64,000 bases of DNA from Treponema sp. (GCA_017617145.1 JAFZWX010000215.1:17292-81291); one strand, 5' to 3'. Counted from the stretch's first letter, positions 32,530 to 41,770 are shown. Made by a program: numbers and translations. The notes: a model not told the origin generated them from the sequence alone.

Positions 32530-34059
32530 ATGGATAATGAAGTTTTAGTTATTGGAAATATCTGTAAATCAATCTCAGGTGAAGAAGATGAAAACGGAAA
32601 CTACATCTTTGAAGTAGAAGCATCTAATGAGAACCTGGACCTGCAGAATCAGAGAACACTACAAAGTGCCTTGATGGATTCAAAGGAATACTTTCTAACA
32701 AACGGTGTTATTTCTGATGATCACCAGCACAAAATCAAGCTTCCTGATGGAACTGTAGAAAGCCATAAGGAAAAAATTATCGGTGAACCTATTTCTGTAA
32801 GACGTGAAGGAAAATCAACTTTTGTAAAAGGCCGTTTGTTTGCTGGAATTGAAGCAGCAAAGCCTTATATAAATCTTCTTAAAAATAAAGCCAAAGTTGT
32901 AAAAGCATCTATTGGTGGAATCATGCCAACAATCAGGAAAGAAAAAGACGGTACTGAAACAGTAACAAGCTTTATGTGGAATGATTTGGCTCTTACTACT
33001 TCACCTGTAAATTGGACTGTTGGAAGTGCCAGGTTTGCTAAATCTATCGGAATGGTTGACTTCTGTAAATCATTGGAAGCCGGTTCTGGTACTAATGCTC
33101 CTGATTTTGAAAGCGGTCGTTCATTGCAGAAAGAAGATATTGAAGAAGAAACAACAAAACTTCTTGAAATAAATGACGGTGAAATGGATCCGGCTGATTC
33201 AATTGAAAAAACAAAAAAAGGCAAAGGAAAGTTCTTTGATAAAGAAGAACTGATAAAAGCTGCTCAGGAAAAAGAAATAAATGATATTTCTGAATGTATT
33301 CAGGAAATAGATAAGGGTAATTTGAATTCTGCTGATGAAATAAAGGCTTATTTAATCGGTAAGGGATTTGAAAAAAGTCAGGCAGAGGAAACTATGCTTG
33401 AAATTATAGAACAGGGAGGAAGAAAAATGGCCAAAGGTAATTTTTCTGAAACAGTAGACGGAATCTTGAAGTCTAACGGTGTTAAGAAAAGCACTGATGA
33501 AAAGAAAAAGCCAGAAGATGAAGAAATCGAAAAAGAAGAACTGTTCGAATTCGATGACGATTCAGAAGGCTCAGATGAAGAAGATGACGTTGAAAAATGC
33601 GGTGCCAAAGGCAGCGTAAAGAAAGGTTGTGGTGTTAAGAAGTCTCTTGATGAAGAAGAAGATTATCTTGATGCAACAGAGCTTGTAAAGTCTATGGGTG
33701 AAGAAATTGATGCTCTCCGTGAAGAAAATGCAGAGCTCAGAAAATCAATTGATGAAACACAGAACAGTGTTTTGGAAATTGCCAAAGCTCTTGGTGAACC
33801 TGTAGCAAGACAGAGTGTTGTAGCAAAGTCTATTCCTGGAAATGTAATAGCAGCTCCAACATCAAACAGAAAGCCGACAATGGCAGATTTTGATCAGTTC
33901 AAAATCTCTATAGCTAAATCGGCTCAGGGTGGCAGAATGGAACCGGAAGAAGTTCAGTTCCTTAATTCAGAATTCCAGAAAGCTATGAACGGTGGAATTA
34001 GGGCAATTAAGCCTGAAACATGGCAGAAAATCTGTTCCATTGTTCGTGATAATCGTTAA
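32530..34059 (+). CDS. Prohead serine protease fused to scaffold
   Basis: A 509-residue protein. The N-terminal ~180 residues resemble XkdF-type prohead proteases: DDHQHKIKL supplies a likely catalytic His and KASIGGIMP a likely catalytic Ser, with SPVNWTVG closing the domain. The C-terminal part is acidic and coiled-coil, as in scaffolds. A peptide SLEAGSGTNAPDFESGRSLQ in the middle recurs in the capsid protein. It would shape and process the prohead. ATG 32530 follows CAGGAG; the open extension upstream overlaps the terminator. Confidence 0.8.
   Translation: MDNEVLVIGNICKSISGEEDENGNYIFEVEASNENLDLQNQRTLQSALMDSKEYFLTNGVISDDHQHKIKLPDGTVESHKEKIIGEPISVRREGKSTFVKGRLFAGIEAAKPYINLLKNKAKVVKASIGGIMPTIRKEKDGTETVTSFMWNDLALTTSPVNWTVGSARFAKSIGMVDFCKSLEAGSGTNAPDFESGRSLQKEDIEEETTKLLEINDGEMDPADSIEKTKKGKGKFFDKEELIKAAQEKEINDISECIQEIDKGNLNSADEIKAYLIGKGFEKSQAEETMLEIIEQGGRKMAKGNFSETVDGILKSNGVKKSTDEKKKPEDEEIEKEELFEFDDDSEGSDEEDDVEKCGAKGSVKKGCGVKKSLDEEEDYLDATELVKSMGEEIDALREENAELRKSIDETQNSVLEIAKALGEPVARQSVVAKSIPGNVIAAPTSNRKPTMADFDQFKISIAKSAQGGRMEPEEVQFLNSEFQKAMNGGIRAIKPETWQKICSIVRDNR
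33427..34059 (+). CDS. Nested in-frame scaffold protein
   Basis: An internal ATG in frame with the protease gene has a strong ribosome site (GGGAGGAAGAAAA) and would give a 210-residue acidic, coiled-coil protein (EEEIDALREENAELRKSI region) without the protease domain. This is the same gene arrangement as lambda C/Nu3 or P2-like nested scaffolds. The site lies at a domain boundary, which supports use. Translation has not been shown. Confidence 0.6.
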   Translation: MAKGNFSETVDGILKSNGVKKSTDEKKKPEDEEIEKEELFEFDDDSEGSDEEDDVEKCGAKGSVKKGCGVKKSLDEEEDYLDATELVKSMGEEIDALREENAELRKSIDETQNSVLEIAKALGEPVARQSVVAKSIPGNVIAAPTSNRKPTMADFDQFKISIAKSAQGGRMEPEEVQFLNSEFQKAMNGGIRAIKPETWQKICSIVRDNR

Positions 34060-34076
34060 TAAAAAGGAGGCCGAAA

Positions 34077-35522
34077 ATGGACGGCATTTTTGACGAAGAA
34101 TTTGAAGCTCAGTCTCAGAATACAGAGCTTGAAAAGGCTCTTGAAGCCGGTTATGGTACAGATGCTGCATCGTTCACACAGGGACGTTCTTTGCAGCGAG
34201 AAGATTTGGAAGCAACACTTGTTACTGTTCTTGATGTAAAACAGAAAGATTTGAAGCTTTTCCACAAACTCCACAAACAGCCTGTAACTTCTACAGTTCA
34301 TCAGGTTGAACGTCAGACAGACGTTGGTGATGATGAATTCCTGTTCGTTGGTGAAAGCGAAAAGGCATCAGAAGGCGATCCAACATTCCAGAGAAAGATT
34401 TATGAAACTAAATACACCACAAGCAAGTGGGAAGTTTCACATCCACTTTCTCTTACAGACAATGTTGAAAATGCTATCAATGCATCAAAAGTTGCTGCTG
34501 TTATGCGTGTTTCTAAGGGTACAGAACGTTGTATTTTCCACGGAAACAGTGCAGCATCACCAAAACAGTATGATGGTCTTTTGAAGATTATTGAAGATTC
34601 TGCAAAGAATACTTCTGTTGCTGAAAGACTTCGTGCAACTGTTATGGATATTCGTGGTCTTGAAATTGGTGAATCTGATACAATTGATGGTGAAGTTATT
34701 GATGCTGGTGAAGCATTGTTTGATGACATTGCCGAAAAGGTATACTCAAAGGGTGGTGATCTTGCAGAAGCTTACTTCCCACCTGTTATTTCTCGACAGT
34801 TCAAGAATATGTTCAGTTCACGTCTCCGTCTTTCTACAAAAGATGAGCAGTTTGCTATGGATAAACTGCCAAAGATTATTACAGCAACAAACTCAGTTAT
34901 CAATATTACAGATGATGCCGGTGCAGATAAGATGTTCCGTGTAAAGGGTCCTGTAGTTGCAGCTGGTAACAGTGCAAAACGTCCTAATACACCAACAAGC
35001 ATTACCGGAGTAGCTGCAAGTGATTCTGCATCTAAGTTTACAACAGCTTATGCTGGAAACTATGTATACGGTGTTCATGCAATCAATGCTTACGGTATTT
35101 CTGCCGCTGCAACAAGTTCATCAGTAACTGTAGCTGCCGGAGAAAAGGTAACTCTTACAATTACTCCTGATACAAACGGTGAAGCTGCAACAGGATTTAT
35201 TATTACACGTTCAAAGGCCGGTGGTTCAGAACTTATGGAAATGGTAAGAATTGCAAATTCAGGAAATTCAACTACAACTTATGTTGATTTGAATGAAGAT
35301 TTGCCAGGAACAGCTCAGGTTGTTCTTCTTACTCCAACAACTGATGAAATGCGCCCTAATGCAAGCTTTGGTCAGCTCATGGGAATGTCAAACTTTGATC
35401 TTCCTACAGATTCAAGCCTTGCTCACCGTGGTGTTGTTGCATTGTACGGTATGCTTGAAGTTCGTGCGCCTGAATATTGTGCTATGATTAAGAACGTTGG
35501 TTATACCGGCGGTCTTTACTAG
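34077..35522 (+). CDS. Major capsid protein
   Basis: A 481-residue HK97-fold-type capsid protein. Its N-terminal arm has ALEAGYGTDAASFTQGRSLQ, as in many contractile-phage capsids, followed by LEATLVTVLDVKQKDLKLFHKL. Residues ~300-415 form a Thr/Ala/Ser-rich beta domain (GVHAINAYGISAAATSSSVTV, then TLTITPDTNGEAATGFIITR) that looks like an inserted fibronectin-III or Ig-like decoration. The gene directly follows the protease/scaffold and has an AAAGGAGG ribosome site. Confidence 0.85.
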   Translation: MDGIFDEEFEAQSQNTELEKALEAGYGTDAASFTQGRSLQREDLEATLVTVLDVKQKDLKLFHKLHKQPVTSTVHQVERQTDVGDDEFLFVGESEKASEGDPTFQRKIYETKYTTSKWEVSHPLSLTDNVENAINASKVAAVMRVSKGTERCIFHGNSAASPKQYDGLLKIIEDSAKNTSVAERLRATVMDIRGLEIGESDTIDGEVIDAGEALFDDIAEKVYSKGGDLAEAYFPPVISRQFKNMFSSRLRLSTKDEQFAMDKLPKIITATNSVINITDDAGADKMFRVKGPVVAAGNSAKRPNTPTSITGVAASDSASKFTTAYAGNYVYGVHAINAYGISAAATSSSVTVAAGEKVTLTITPDTNGEAATGFIITRSKAGGSELMEMVRIANSGNSTTTYVDLNEDLPGTAQVVLLTPTTDEMRPNASFGQLMGMSNFDLPTDSSLAHRGVVALYGMLEVRAPEYCAMIKNVGYTGGLY

Positions 35523-35542
35523 CAGATAATGGGGGTTGTATT

Positions 35543-35854
35543 ATGGCCACTGCAAAAGCAAAACCAGATACAGCCTCTATTGTTGAAGAAGAAAAAACAA
35601 CAGTAGAGACTGAAAAACCGGTTGAAACAAAACCGGAAACAAAGGCAGAAAAGGTTGAAAAAGCTGAAAAACCAGCCAAAGAAAAGGCTATTAGTGATGA
35701 TGCAAAAGTTATCATTAAGTGTGAAACTTATGCCGGAAAAGAACTTGTTCTGCCTACAAGAACAATAACTCTTGATGAAAAGGGATGTTGTGAAGTAACC
35801 GGAATCGAAGCCAAAAGACTTCTTACACTTCCAGGTTATGAACTTTCCAAATAA
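35543..35854 (+). CDS. Small head protein with Glu/Lys-rich arm
   Basis: A 103-residue protein with a repetitive Lys/Glu/Thr/Pro N-terminal half and a compact beta C-terminal half (VIIKCETYAGKELVLPTRTI...). Its position between capsid and connector genes, and the disordered arm, fit a decoration or head-completion protein. Family not recognised. Confidence 0.5.
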   Translation: MATAKAKPDTASIVEEEKTTVETEKPVETKPETKAEKVEKAEKPAKEKAISDDAKVIIKCETYAGKELVLPTRTITLDEKGCCEVTGIEAKRLLTLPGYELSK

Positions 35855-35865
35855 GGAAGCATAAA

Positions 35866-37008
35866 ATGGCAATTCTCGCTGAAAGTACAACAAACAGAAT
35901 ACTCGTTACAATCTCAGGTGTTACAGAACCTGTTATTCTTGAACGTCTTTTCTATAAAGAAAACAACTGGCTTGTTTGGACTGGAAGCGGTTTTGCCGAT
36001 CCTTTAGATGAATCTACAATACCACTTCCTATAAATGCAGGTGATTTTGTAGATTCATTTAATCTTACATCAGGATTATATCAATACCGAATTCACAAAG
36101 CTGATATTTTAGAGCCTGAATATAAGGATTATCAGTTTTGTTGTTGGACTAAATTCGGTGTTCCTGATGCTGTTGGTTATTCTTTTAATAATTACAAAGT
36201 GCCGGAAGGTTCATGGGGTACAATTGTAACTCCGGATGATTGCCGTTATACGTTCCTTTGGGGAACCGATTTTAAGGCTGCAAACGGCTCATATTTTACA
36301 GATGAACAGATACAATGGTTTATTGATGCTGCAACAAGAGAAATGGAAAGACAGCTCAATATAACTATCGTTAAAAAACGTATTAAATCAATGGCAACAA
36401 TAGAATCTAAACATCTTGTAAAGGGTGTTGATTATGACGTTGAAGAAACACCTTATGACTTTTCTTACAGAAAAATACAGCGTTATGGAATGATACAGAC
36501 AAAACAACGTCCAATTCTGGATATTACACGTTGTACTTTAATCAATAAAGGTCAGTCCGATGATGTAGATTTATTGCCATCTGTTATTCCTGATAAGAAA
36601 AACGGTGTAATTAAGTTTATGAAACGTCCATTCAAGCCTAATGATACATGGTTTGGAATTACGGATGCCATAAGCCGTTACGGTTCAGAAACATGGAATC
36701 CACATATATTTTATGTAGTTGATTACGATGCCGGATTTGAAAATTCTGATGAAGTTCCATCTGATTTGAGACAGATGATTGGAAAAATGGCAGCTATATC
36801 ACTCTTGAATGTTATTGGTGATGGCCTTATGTCAGGTTTTTCAAGTTCTTCACTTTCTATGGACGGTGTATCTGAGAGTTTTTCAAGTACCCAATCCGCT
36901 ACGAGTGCCTATTTCGGTGCCCGTATTGCAGTTTATCAAAAAGAGGTGCAAGAGTACATTCAGCAGAATAAATATAAGTTTGGATTCTATAGAATAGGTG
37001 CATTATAG
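35866..37008 (+). CDS. Head-tail connector protein
   Basis: A 380-residue protein. The N-terminal ~150 residues look like a beta-sandwich. From about residue 155 it follows the head-tail adaptor pattern: FTDEQIQWFIDAATREMERQLNI...KRIKSM, a strand-rich middle and a final helical DLRQMIGKMAAISLLNVIGDGLM. It should dock on the portal ring. The N-terminal extra domain is unusual for this family and may be a decoration. Starts 12 bases after the previous gene. Confidence 0.65.
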   Translation: MAILAESTTNRILVTISGVTEPVILERLFYKENNWLVWTGSGFADPLDESTIPLPINAGDFVDSFNLTSGLYQYRIHKADILEPEYKDYQFCCWTKFGVPDAVGYSFNNYKVPEGSWGTIVTPDDCRYTFLWGTDFKAANGSYFTDEQIQWFIDAATREMERQLNITIVKKRIKSMATIESKHLVKGVDYDVEETPYDFSYRKIQRYGMIQTKQRPILDITRCTLINKGQSDDVDLLPSVIPDKKNGVIKFMKRPFKPNDTWFGITDAISRYGSETWNPHIFYVVDYDAGFENSDEVPSDLRQMIGKMAAISLLNVIGDGLMSGFSSSSLSMDGVSESFSSTQSATSAYFGARIAVYQKEVQEYIQQNKYKFGFYRIGAL

Positions 37009-37056
37009 AAAAATACCGGCTTAGGCTGGATATTATAAATAAGGGAGGAAACAAAA

Positions 37057-37392
37057 ATGTTTACTTTTGATAAAGAACAGATTAAGAAAACTTCTCCGCT
37101 TGGAGAAATGATTGCTGAATCAGTTGGAGTTCCTGTTGATTGTGGTGGACTTGATTTGAAAGAGGGTACACCTAGTAACATTCCTGGAATATTCAAGCAG
37201 GTTGAAAAGGCTTATTCAGTTGGTAATCCTGTTGTTGCAAAGAATCTTCTTTGGGAAGGTGCTGCTTTTACACCGGCTGTAGTTGCCGTTACAAAGCGGC
37301 CTAGTGGTAATTTTATCTGTACATTCTCAACATTACAGATTGAGATTGAACCGGATGATGATGTAACAGTTATCAATATGTTGGCCGGCTAA
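37057..37392 (+). CDS. Hypothetical small virion protein
   Basis: A 111-residue protein (MFTFDKEQIKKTSPLGEMIAESVGVP...) with a Gly/Val-rich beta pattern and an AAGGGAGG ribosome site, indicating high expression. It lies among head-tail connector genes. I do not recognise it; head fibre or neck component are possibilities. Confidence 0.5.
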   Translation: MFTFDKEQIKKTSPLGEMIAESVGVPVDCGGLDLKEGTPSNIPGIFKQVEKAYSVGNPVVAKNLLWEGAAFTPAVVAVTKRPSGNFICTFSTLQIEIEPDDDVTVINMLAG

Positions 37393-37454
37393 TTCAAAAT
37401 GATTGATTAAGGCGCTTTTTTTTGTAGTTTTTTCATGCCTTTTGAGATACAGTT

Positions 37455-37481
37455 TCCGGTCTGTATAAAACCGGATTTTTT
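37455..37481 (+). terminator. Short intrinsic terminator
   Basis: TCCGGT/ACCGGA 6-bp stem with a 9-base loop and six T. It lies just before a micropeptide gene; a weaker AT-rich hairpin with eight T also lies around 37385-37430. Confidence 0.6.
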
Positions 37482-37494
37482 ATAGGTGAAAAAA

Positions 37495-37560
37495 ATGATA
37501 CTGATTGCTATATTATTATTGTTATTGGCTGTATTTATTATATGGCTTAAAGATTTGTAG
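37495..37560 (+). CDS. Single-helix membrane micropeptide, 21 aa
   Basis: A 21-residue peptide that is almost all Ile/Leu/Ala/Val (MILIAILLLLLAVFIIWLK), with AGGTG upstream, placed between a terminator and a neck gene. It resembles the micropeptides at 12344 and 14420 in type though not in sequence. Translation is plausible, not certain. Confidence 0.4.
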   Translation: MILIAILLLLLAVFIIWLKDL

Positions 37561-37571
37561 GAGTATAAGTC

Positions 37572-38807
37572 ATGGGACAAGGGCTTGGAAGAAACTCACC
37601 TGTAGTATTATCGCTTGGAAAAGACAATTATGAAGCTCTTATAGAACGACACGGCCAATGGATGCGTTGGAGAATAGCCGAAAAATGCTCTTGTGTAAAA
37701 GGAATTACCATGCAACCAGATATTCATTGTCCTTTTTGTGCCGGACGTGGATTTACATATACTCACCTTAAAAACATGATTACTTATTCTGTTGTAATGC
37801 TTTATGACGGTAAGGGAATATTAAACCTTGATGAAAGCTTAAAAAGTGCTGAATTACTTGAATTGTATGATATGCAGGGGCATAGATATGAAAATGCAAA
37901 AAAATTGTGTAATTATATCTATCTTGGAGAAGATACAAAATATCCAACAAAGGGAACTTATTTTACAGCCGTAATGAGAAAAAATATTGTTCAAAAACTT
38001 GAATCGGCCGTTGCAGAAAAGAATAACATGGGTTATTACACGGTTCCTGGTTTATTGAATAAGAGAAACAATATTGAAGGCATATACTATGAAGCTCCAT
38101 CTGATATTATCAGTATTGGAAAAATTACGGATGCAGCCGGAATTGAATATAAAGCAACCGAATTTCGTCTTAATCAGTTCAGAATAGAGCCTACTATAGA
38201 TCCTGATACAGAAGAAGAAATACCTATTACAGAACCGGTAACAGTAGAAAATGTTGAAAACATTTCTCCATTTATATTTGTTTTGCTCAGCCAGAACTTG
38301 AATAAAGGTGATGCAAAAGCCGTTGAAGAAAGCAATGGTGATGCCGTATGTTCTTTTCCTTATGAGTGCGATGTTTCAAATGACGATATTCTTACGGTTC
38401 TTGCCGGTAGTTATACCCAGAAAGATGTTATCTGCCGTTCACAATTGGTAACAGATACAATTGGTGCTGATTTTGTATATGATATTGTTTCTGTAAAAGG
38501 AATAATTGAAGGTGAAGAAGTTGAATATAAACAGGGAACCGATTATATTTTAGTAGGAACAAACAAGATAAAATGGCTTGAAAATGCAGAAACAAGTCCT
38601 GATGTTGGAGAAGCTTATTCAATTACTTATCACATCATGCCTACTTATCGTGTTGTGAAACAGATTCCACAGATAAGAACAAGTGAGAATCAAAGGCTGC
38701 CAAAGAAAGTGGTTGTAAAACTGTTTTCTGCTTATGCTGAAAAAGCCGGAGTTAATGTTCAGAAGAACAATGAAATAACTAAAAAGGGAATTAATTCCAG
38801 TTATTAG
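37572..38807 (+). CDS. Neck/head-closure protein with zinc knuckle
   Basis: A 411-residue protein. Near the N-terminus it has CSCVKGITMQPDIHCPFCAGRGFTY, a four-cysteine zinc site typical of small phage head-closure proteins. The C-terminal half is beta-rich (NDDILTVLAGSYTQKDV, SITYHIMPTYRVVKQIPQIR). Position between connector and tail-completion genes fits a neck component that seals the head after packaging. GGAGTATAAGTC precedes the ATG. Confidence 0.55.
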   Translation: MGQGLGRNSPVVLSLGKDNYEALIERHGQWMRWRIAEKCSCVKGITMQPDIHCPFCAGRGFTYTHLKNMITYSVVMLYDGKGILNLDESLKSAELLELYDMQGHRYENAKKLCNYIYLGEDTKYPTKGTYFTAVMRKNIVQKLESAVAEKNNMGYYTVPGLLNKRNNIEGIYYEAPSDIISIGKITDAAGIEYKATEFRLNQFRIEPTIDPDTEEEIPITEPVTVENVENISPFIFVLLSQNLNKGDAKAVEESNGDAVCSFPYECDVSNDDILTVLAGSYTQKDVICRSQLVTDTIGADFVYDIVSVKGIIEGEEVEYKQGTDYILVGTNKIKWLENAETSPDVGEAYSITYHIMPTYRVVKQIPQIRTSENQRLPKKVVVKLFSAYAEKAGVNVQKNNEITKKGINSSY

Positions 38808-38820
38808 GGAGGAATAGAAA

Positions 38821-40545
38821 ATGGATAAGTTTTTAATCAGAAAAGATGTTTATGGTGAATTAATAGAAAAGGGATATGGCAAGAAAGACTTGTCTAAACT
38901 CACAAAGAAGAAGATAACAGATAAAAACGGCCATACAAGAACTGTATATGTAAGAAATGGTGAACAGCCGGCAACTCAGCAGCAGCCAAAAGCCCGGGAT
39001 GAACTTTCACCTGAAAAGAAAGCTCGTTATGAAGAAATGCTTGAACAGGTAAAAGCAGGGCCGGAAGAAAATGCTTTATTTGTTCGTGGAAAAGGTATGC
39101 TTAACAAGAAAGATGCTATTACTCACTTGGAAGGAAAACTTGGAAAAAAATCATCTAGTTCTTTAAGAGAACAAACACCTTCTATTCGTGAGAAAGAAGA
39201 ATCTTTATCAGTTAATGAAGCTGATAAATTCTATGGAAATTACGGTTTAAAAAAAGTTGGAGAATCCGTAGATAGAAAGGGGTGGACTGTTAAAGAATAT
39301 AAAAATAATGCCGGTGAAACATGGATAGGCAAATTCAATAAAGAAGGAAAATATGTAGGTAGTGAGTATAATCCTGTAGGTGCAAAAAAGAATAGTGCAG
39401 CACAAGGTCATCTTGAATCTGATACTCCACAGAATACTGATATAACAAAAGAAGATGAAGAAAGATTTGGTAAACAGGCTCTTTCTGGATTATCTGGTAA
39501 AAGAACAAGTTCAGAAGAAAAGAAAACTCCAAAACTAGGATTGCAAGTTGGTGATATAGCTTTTACAAAATATGGTGAAAGGGCTGAAATAGTCGAAGTA
39601 GATGGTGAATGGGTAACGGCTAAAATGAATGGTCGTACAGAAAAATATAAAGAAAATGCTTTTAAGGGAAAAGTTGAAAAGAAACCTACTCAGGATGATA
39701 TGAAAGAAAATTATCTTGATGTAAAAAATGAAACTGGAAAAGATATTGCAGAAAACAACAAAATAGAAAATACATCCGAAACTATTAAATTTTCTCCAGA
39801 AGAAATGAAAGTTATAAAAACTGTTGCAGAAAAAATAAATTATCAACCAGGTGATGAAGGATATTTGTTGAATACTATATATTCAGAAAATAAGGATGTT
39901 TATTCTGCTTTAACAAAAAAGAATAAGGAAGCATGGGATAAAAGTGGAAAGAAACAAAAAACATTCAGTTCAACAGACTTACTCAAAGAAAAGATTAAAT
40001 CAATGAATGGAAATTTTGGTGCTGATGATACTAATAAAATTTCTTTTGAAGATTCTGTAAAAGAATATAACTTTACAGATACAAAGAAGGGTCAGTTTGC
40101 AATGAATGAAGTTGCAAATTTCTATCCTGAATTAAAGGATATTGTAGAAAACCGTAGAAAAGCATTTTATGAAGTTGATGCTGCAGAAAAAAAACTTAAA
40201 GTTAATCCAAATAATAAAGAGTACAAAGATAACTTTGCAAGTGCTTACAATAAATTGAAACAGGCTGATGCAGAATATGATAAGGCATCTAAAAAAGCCT
40301 TGGAAAAAGCTCCTAATATTAAAAAACCTGATTTTTATAAATATATGGATGCCAAACGTGATGTTCAAAAATTCCTTGATAAATATAAGATGCAGAGTGA
40401 AGAATATGAAGTTGGAAGGAGATTAAGAGAAAATGGCGGTGCATCTATTTTAAGTCCTATGTATGGATTAAAGCCTGATGATTATACAAAAGATCCTGAT
40501 TATATCAAGGCTCAGATGATAATTAGAGCTTATGAACAAAAATGA
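38821..40545 (+). CDS. Polyvalent-type protein inserted among neck genes
   Basis: A 574-residue charged protein. It starts MDKFLIRKDVYGELIEKGYG and has KKKITDKNGHTRTVYVRNG (~residue 30-48), a further variant of the leader seen on other polyvalent proteins. A GDIAFTKYGERAEIVEVDG segment (~245) mirrors the SH3-like domain of the 24376 protein. The C-terminus is helical without a recognised catalytic motif. It overlaps the tail-completion gene by four bases (ATGA). Probably a packaged or neck-attached effector. Confidence 0.55.
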   Translation: MDKFLIRKDVYGELIEKGYGKKDLSKLTKKKITDKNGHTRTVYVRNGEQPATQQQPKARDELSPEKKARYEEMLEQVKAGPEENALFVRGKGMLNKKDAITHLEGKLGKKSSSSLREQTPSIREKEESLSVNEADKFYGNYGLKKVGESVDRKGWTVKEYKNNAGETWIGKFNKEGKYVGSEYNPVGAKKNSAAQGHLESDTPQNTDITKEDEERFGKQALSGLSGKRTSSEEKKTPKLGLQVGDIAFTKYGERAEIVEVDGEWVTAKMNGRTEKYKENAFKGKVEKKPTQDDMKENYLDVKNETGKDIAENNKIENTSETIKFSPEEMKVIKTVAEKINYQPGDEGYLLNTIYSENKDVYSALTKKNKEAWDKSGKKQKTFSSTDLLKEKIKSMNGNFGADDTNKISFEDSVKEYNFTDTKKGQFAMNEVANFYPELKDIVENRRKAFYEVDAAEKKLKVNPNNKEYKDNFASAYNKLKQADAEYDKASKKALEKAPNIKKPDFYKYMDAKRDVQKFLDKYKMQSEEYEVGRRLRENGGASILSPMYGLKPDDYTKDPDYIKAQMIIRAYEQK

Positions 40546-41384
40546 CAACTTACACTATTGAATACGATTTATCAGAATTAAAAAACCTTGCTGATAAATT
40601 TGCAAAAACAGTTCAAAATGCTCCGGAAGCTGCATTACCAAATACGGCAAATGCCTTTCAGATGGCTGCTCAATATGTCAGAAATATGTGGACTGGTTAT
40701 TTAAGTGGAGATCAGCCATTAAACGGTATTGAGTTCATGGACGGTGTAACAAGTGCAATGGTACGTTCCATAAGAGCTCAAAGAAACGGTGATTTTGATT
40801 ATTCTGTATATTCTGATAATAGACAACTTGAAGAAAAAACAAAAGGCCGGAAAGAAGTTGAATATGATATGAAACAAACACATCCTTACGGCAAAAAATC
40901 AAGGGTAAGCAAAAAGGGAATACCTTATCTGATAATTCCATTCAGATGGGGAACACCTAACGGCAAAGGAACCAAAAGAGCTCATTTTAATAATTTTATA
41001 CCACAAAAGAATTATGAAACAGCCGTAAAAGGCCTTAATTTATCGGCTGTTGATTCTGCAAAGAAGTATTTTGAAGCTAATTTTAAGGGTGAAAACATTG
41101 AAAGACAGGGATATTCTTGGGCAAAAAATGGCCGCTTGAAAGAAGATCAAGCCTGGGATGATAGAAGTGTAGGAATGGTGAGAATGAAAGATGTTACAGG
41201 AAGTACATATTTTACATTCAGAATTGTTTCTGCAAAATCTCCGGCAGGAAGCTGGATTTATCATAGGGATGCAAAACCAGCTGTTGATATGATGGGTGCT
41301 TTGGAAAGAACTGTAAAACCAAAGATTGATGAAATGATAAGTGCCGGAATTCAGGCTGATAATAATATGTACAAGAGCATGTAA
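40542..41384 (+). CDS. Tail-completion protein (gp10-like)
   Basis: A 280-residue protein with an N-terminal helical DLSELKNLADKFAKTVQNAPEAALPNTANAFQMAAQYV segment, a central K/R-rich part and a closing helix NALERT-like (MMGALERTVKPKIDEMI), consistent with HK97 gp10/lambda Z-type tail-completion proteins. It should cap the tail for head joining. It begins within the end of the polyvalent gene. Confidence 0.6.
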   Translation: MTTYTIEYDLSELKNLADKFAKTVQNAPEAALPNTANAFQMAAQYVRNMWTGYLSGDQPLNGIEFMDGVTSAMVRSIRAQRNGDFDYSVYSDNRQLEEKTKGRKEVEYDMKQTHPYGKKSRVSKKGIPYLIIPFRWGTPNGKGTKRAHFNNFIPQKNYETAVKGLNLSAVDSAKKYFEANFKGENIERQGYSWAKNGRLKEDQAWDDRSVGMVRMKDVTGSTYFTFRIVSAKSPAGSWIYHRDAKPAVDMMGALERTVKPKIDEMISAGIQADNNMYKSM

Positions 41385-41453
41385 TTTTCAACTACAAGTT
41401 GAATGAAATATTTTTATTCATAGTTTATTCTTTAATTATGGAGGAATAAAACT

Positions 41454-41654
41454 ATGAATGAAAAACAAAAACTAATTGAGTATATTCTTGAAGATTTGAA
41501 AAGGGATAGTGGGGATTGTGAACTTTGTGTAAAAATGGGGTGGAAATGTCCTGTTTACATTCCAGAAGATGCTGCTTTAGATTTTCAGCCTGATACATCG
41601 GTTTGTAACATTAGGGATAACATATATAAAACATTGACAATTAAACACTTATAG
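41454..41654 (+). CDS. Small Cys-containing protein, 66 aa
   Basis: A 66-residue protein with CELCVKMGWKCPVYIP and a later VCNIRD, giving four cysteines that may bind zinc. TATGGAGG precedes the ATG. Its last codons contain the -35 of the next promoter. Function unknown. Confidence 0.55.
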   Translation: MNEKQKLIEYILEDLKRDSGDCELCVKMGWKCPVYIPEDAALDFQPDTSVCNIRDNIYKTLTIKHL

Positions 41655-41662
41655 AATAAAAT
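41634..41662 (+). promoter_or_regulatory. Baseplate operon promoter
   Basis: TTGACA (41634-41639), 17-bp spacer ending TATAGAA, TAAAAT (41657-41662). It is nearly identical to the promoter at 50654, including the preceding AAAACA and the ATAGAATAAAAT stretch, so the two are copies. Confidence 0.7.
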
Positions 41663-41702
41663 TAAAATATCAAATTCATTTCTCGGTATGTTAAGAGATT
41701 AG

Positions 41703-41745
41703 CAGCCGGAATAATGTCTATACGTTATTCCGGCTGTTTTTTTTT
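41703..41745 (+). terminator. Leader terminator before baseplate genes
   Basis: CAGCCGGAATAATG pairs with CGTTATTCCGGCTG (14 bp, one GU) around TCTATA, followed by a nine-T run, then GGGAGG and ATG 41771. Confidence 0.85.
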
Positions 41746-41770
41746 AACTTTTTTTTAAGGGAGGTAGAAA

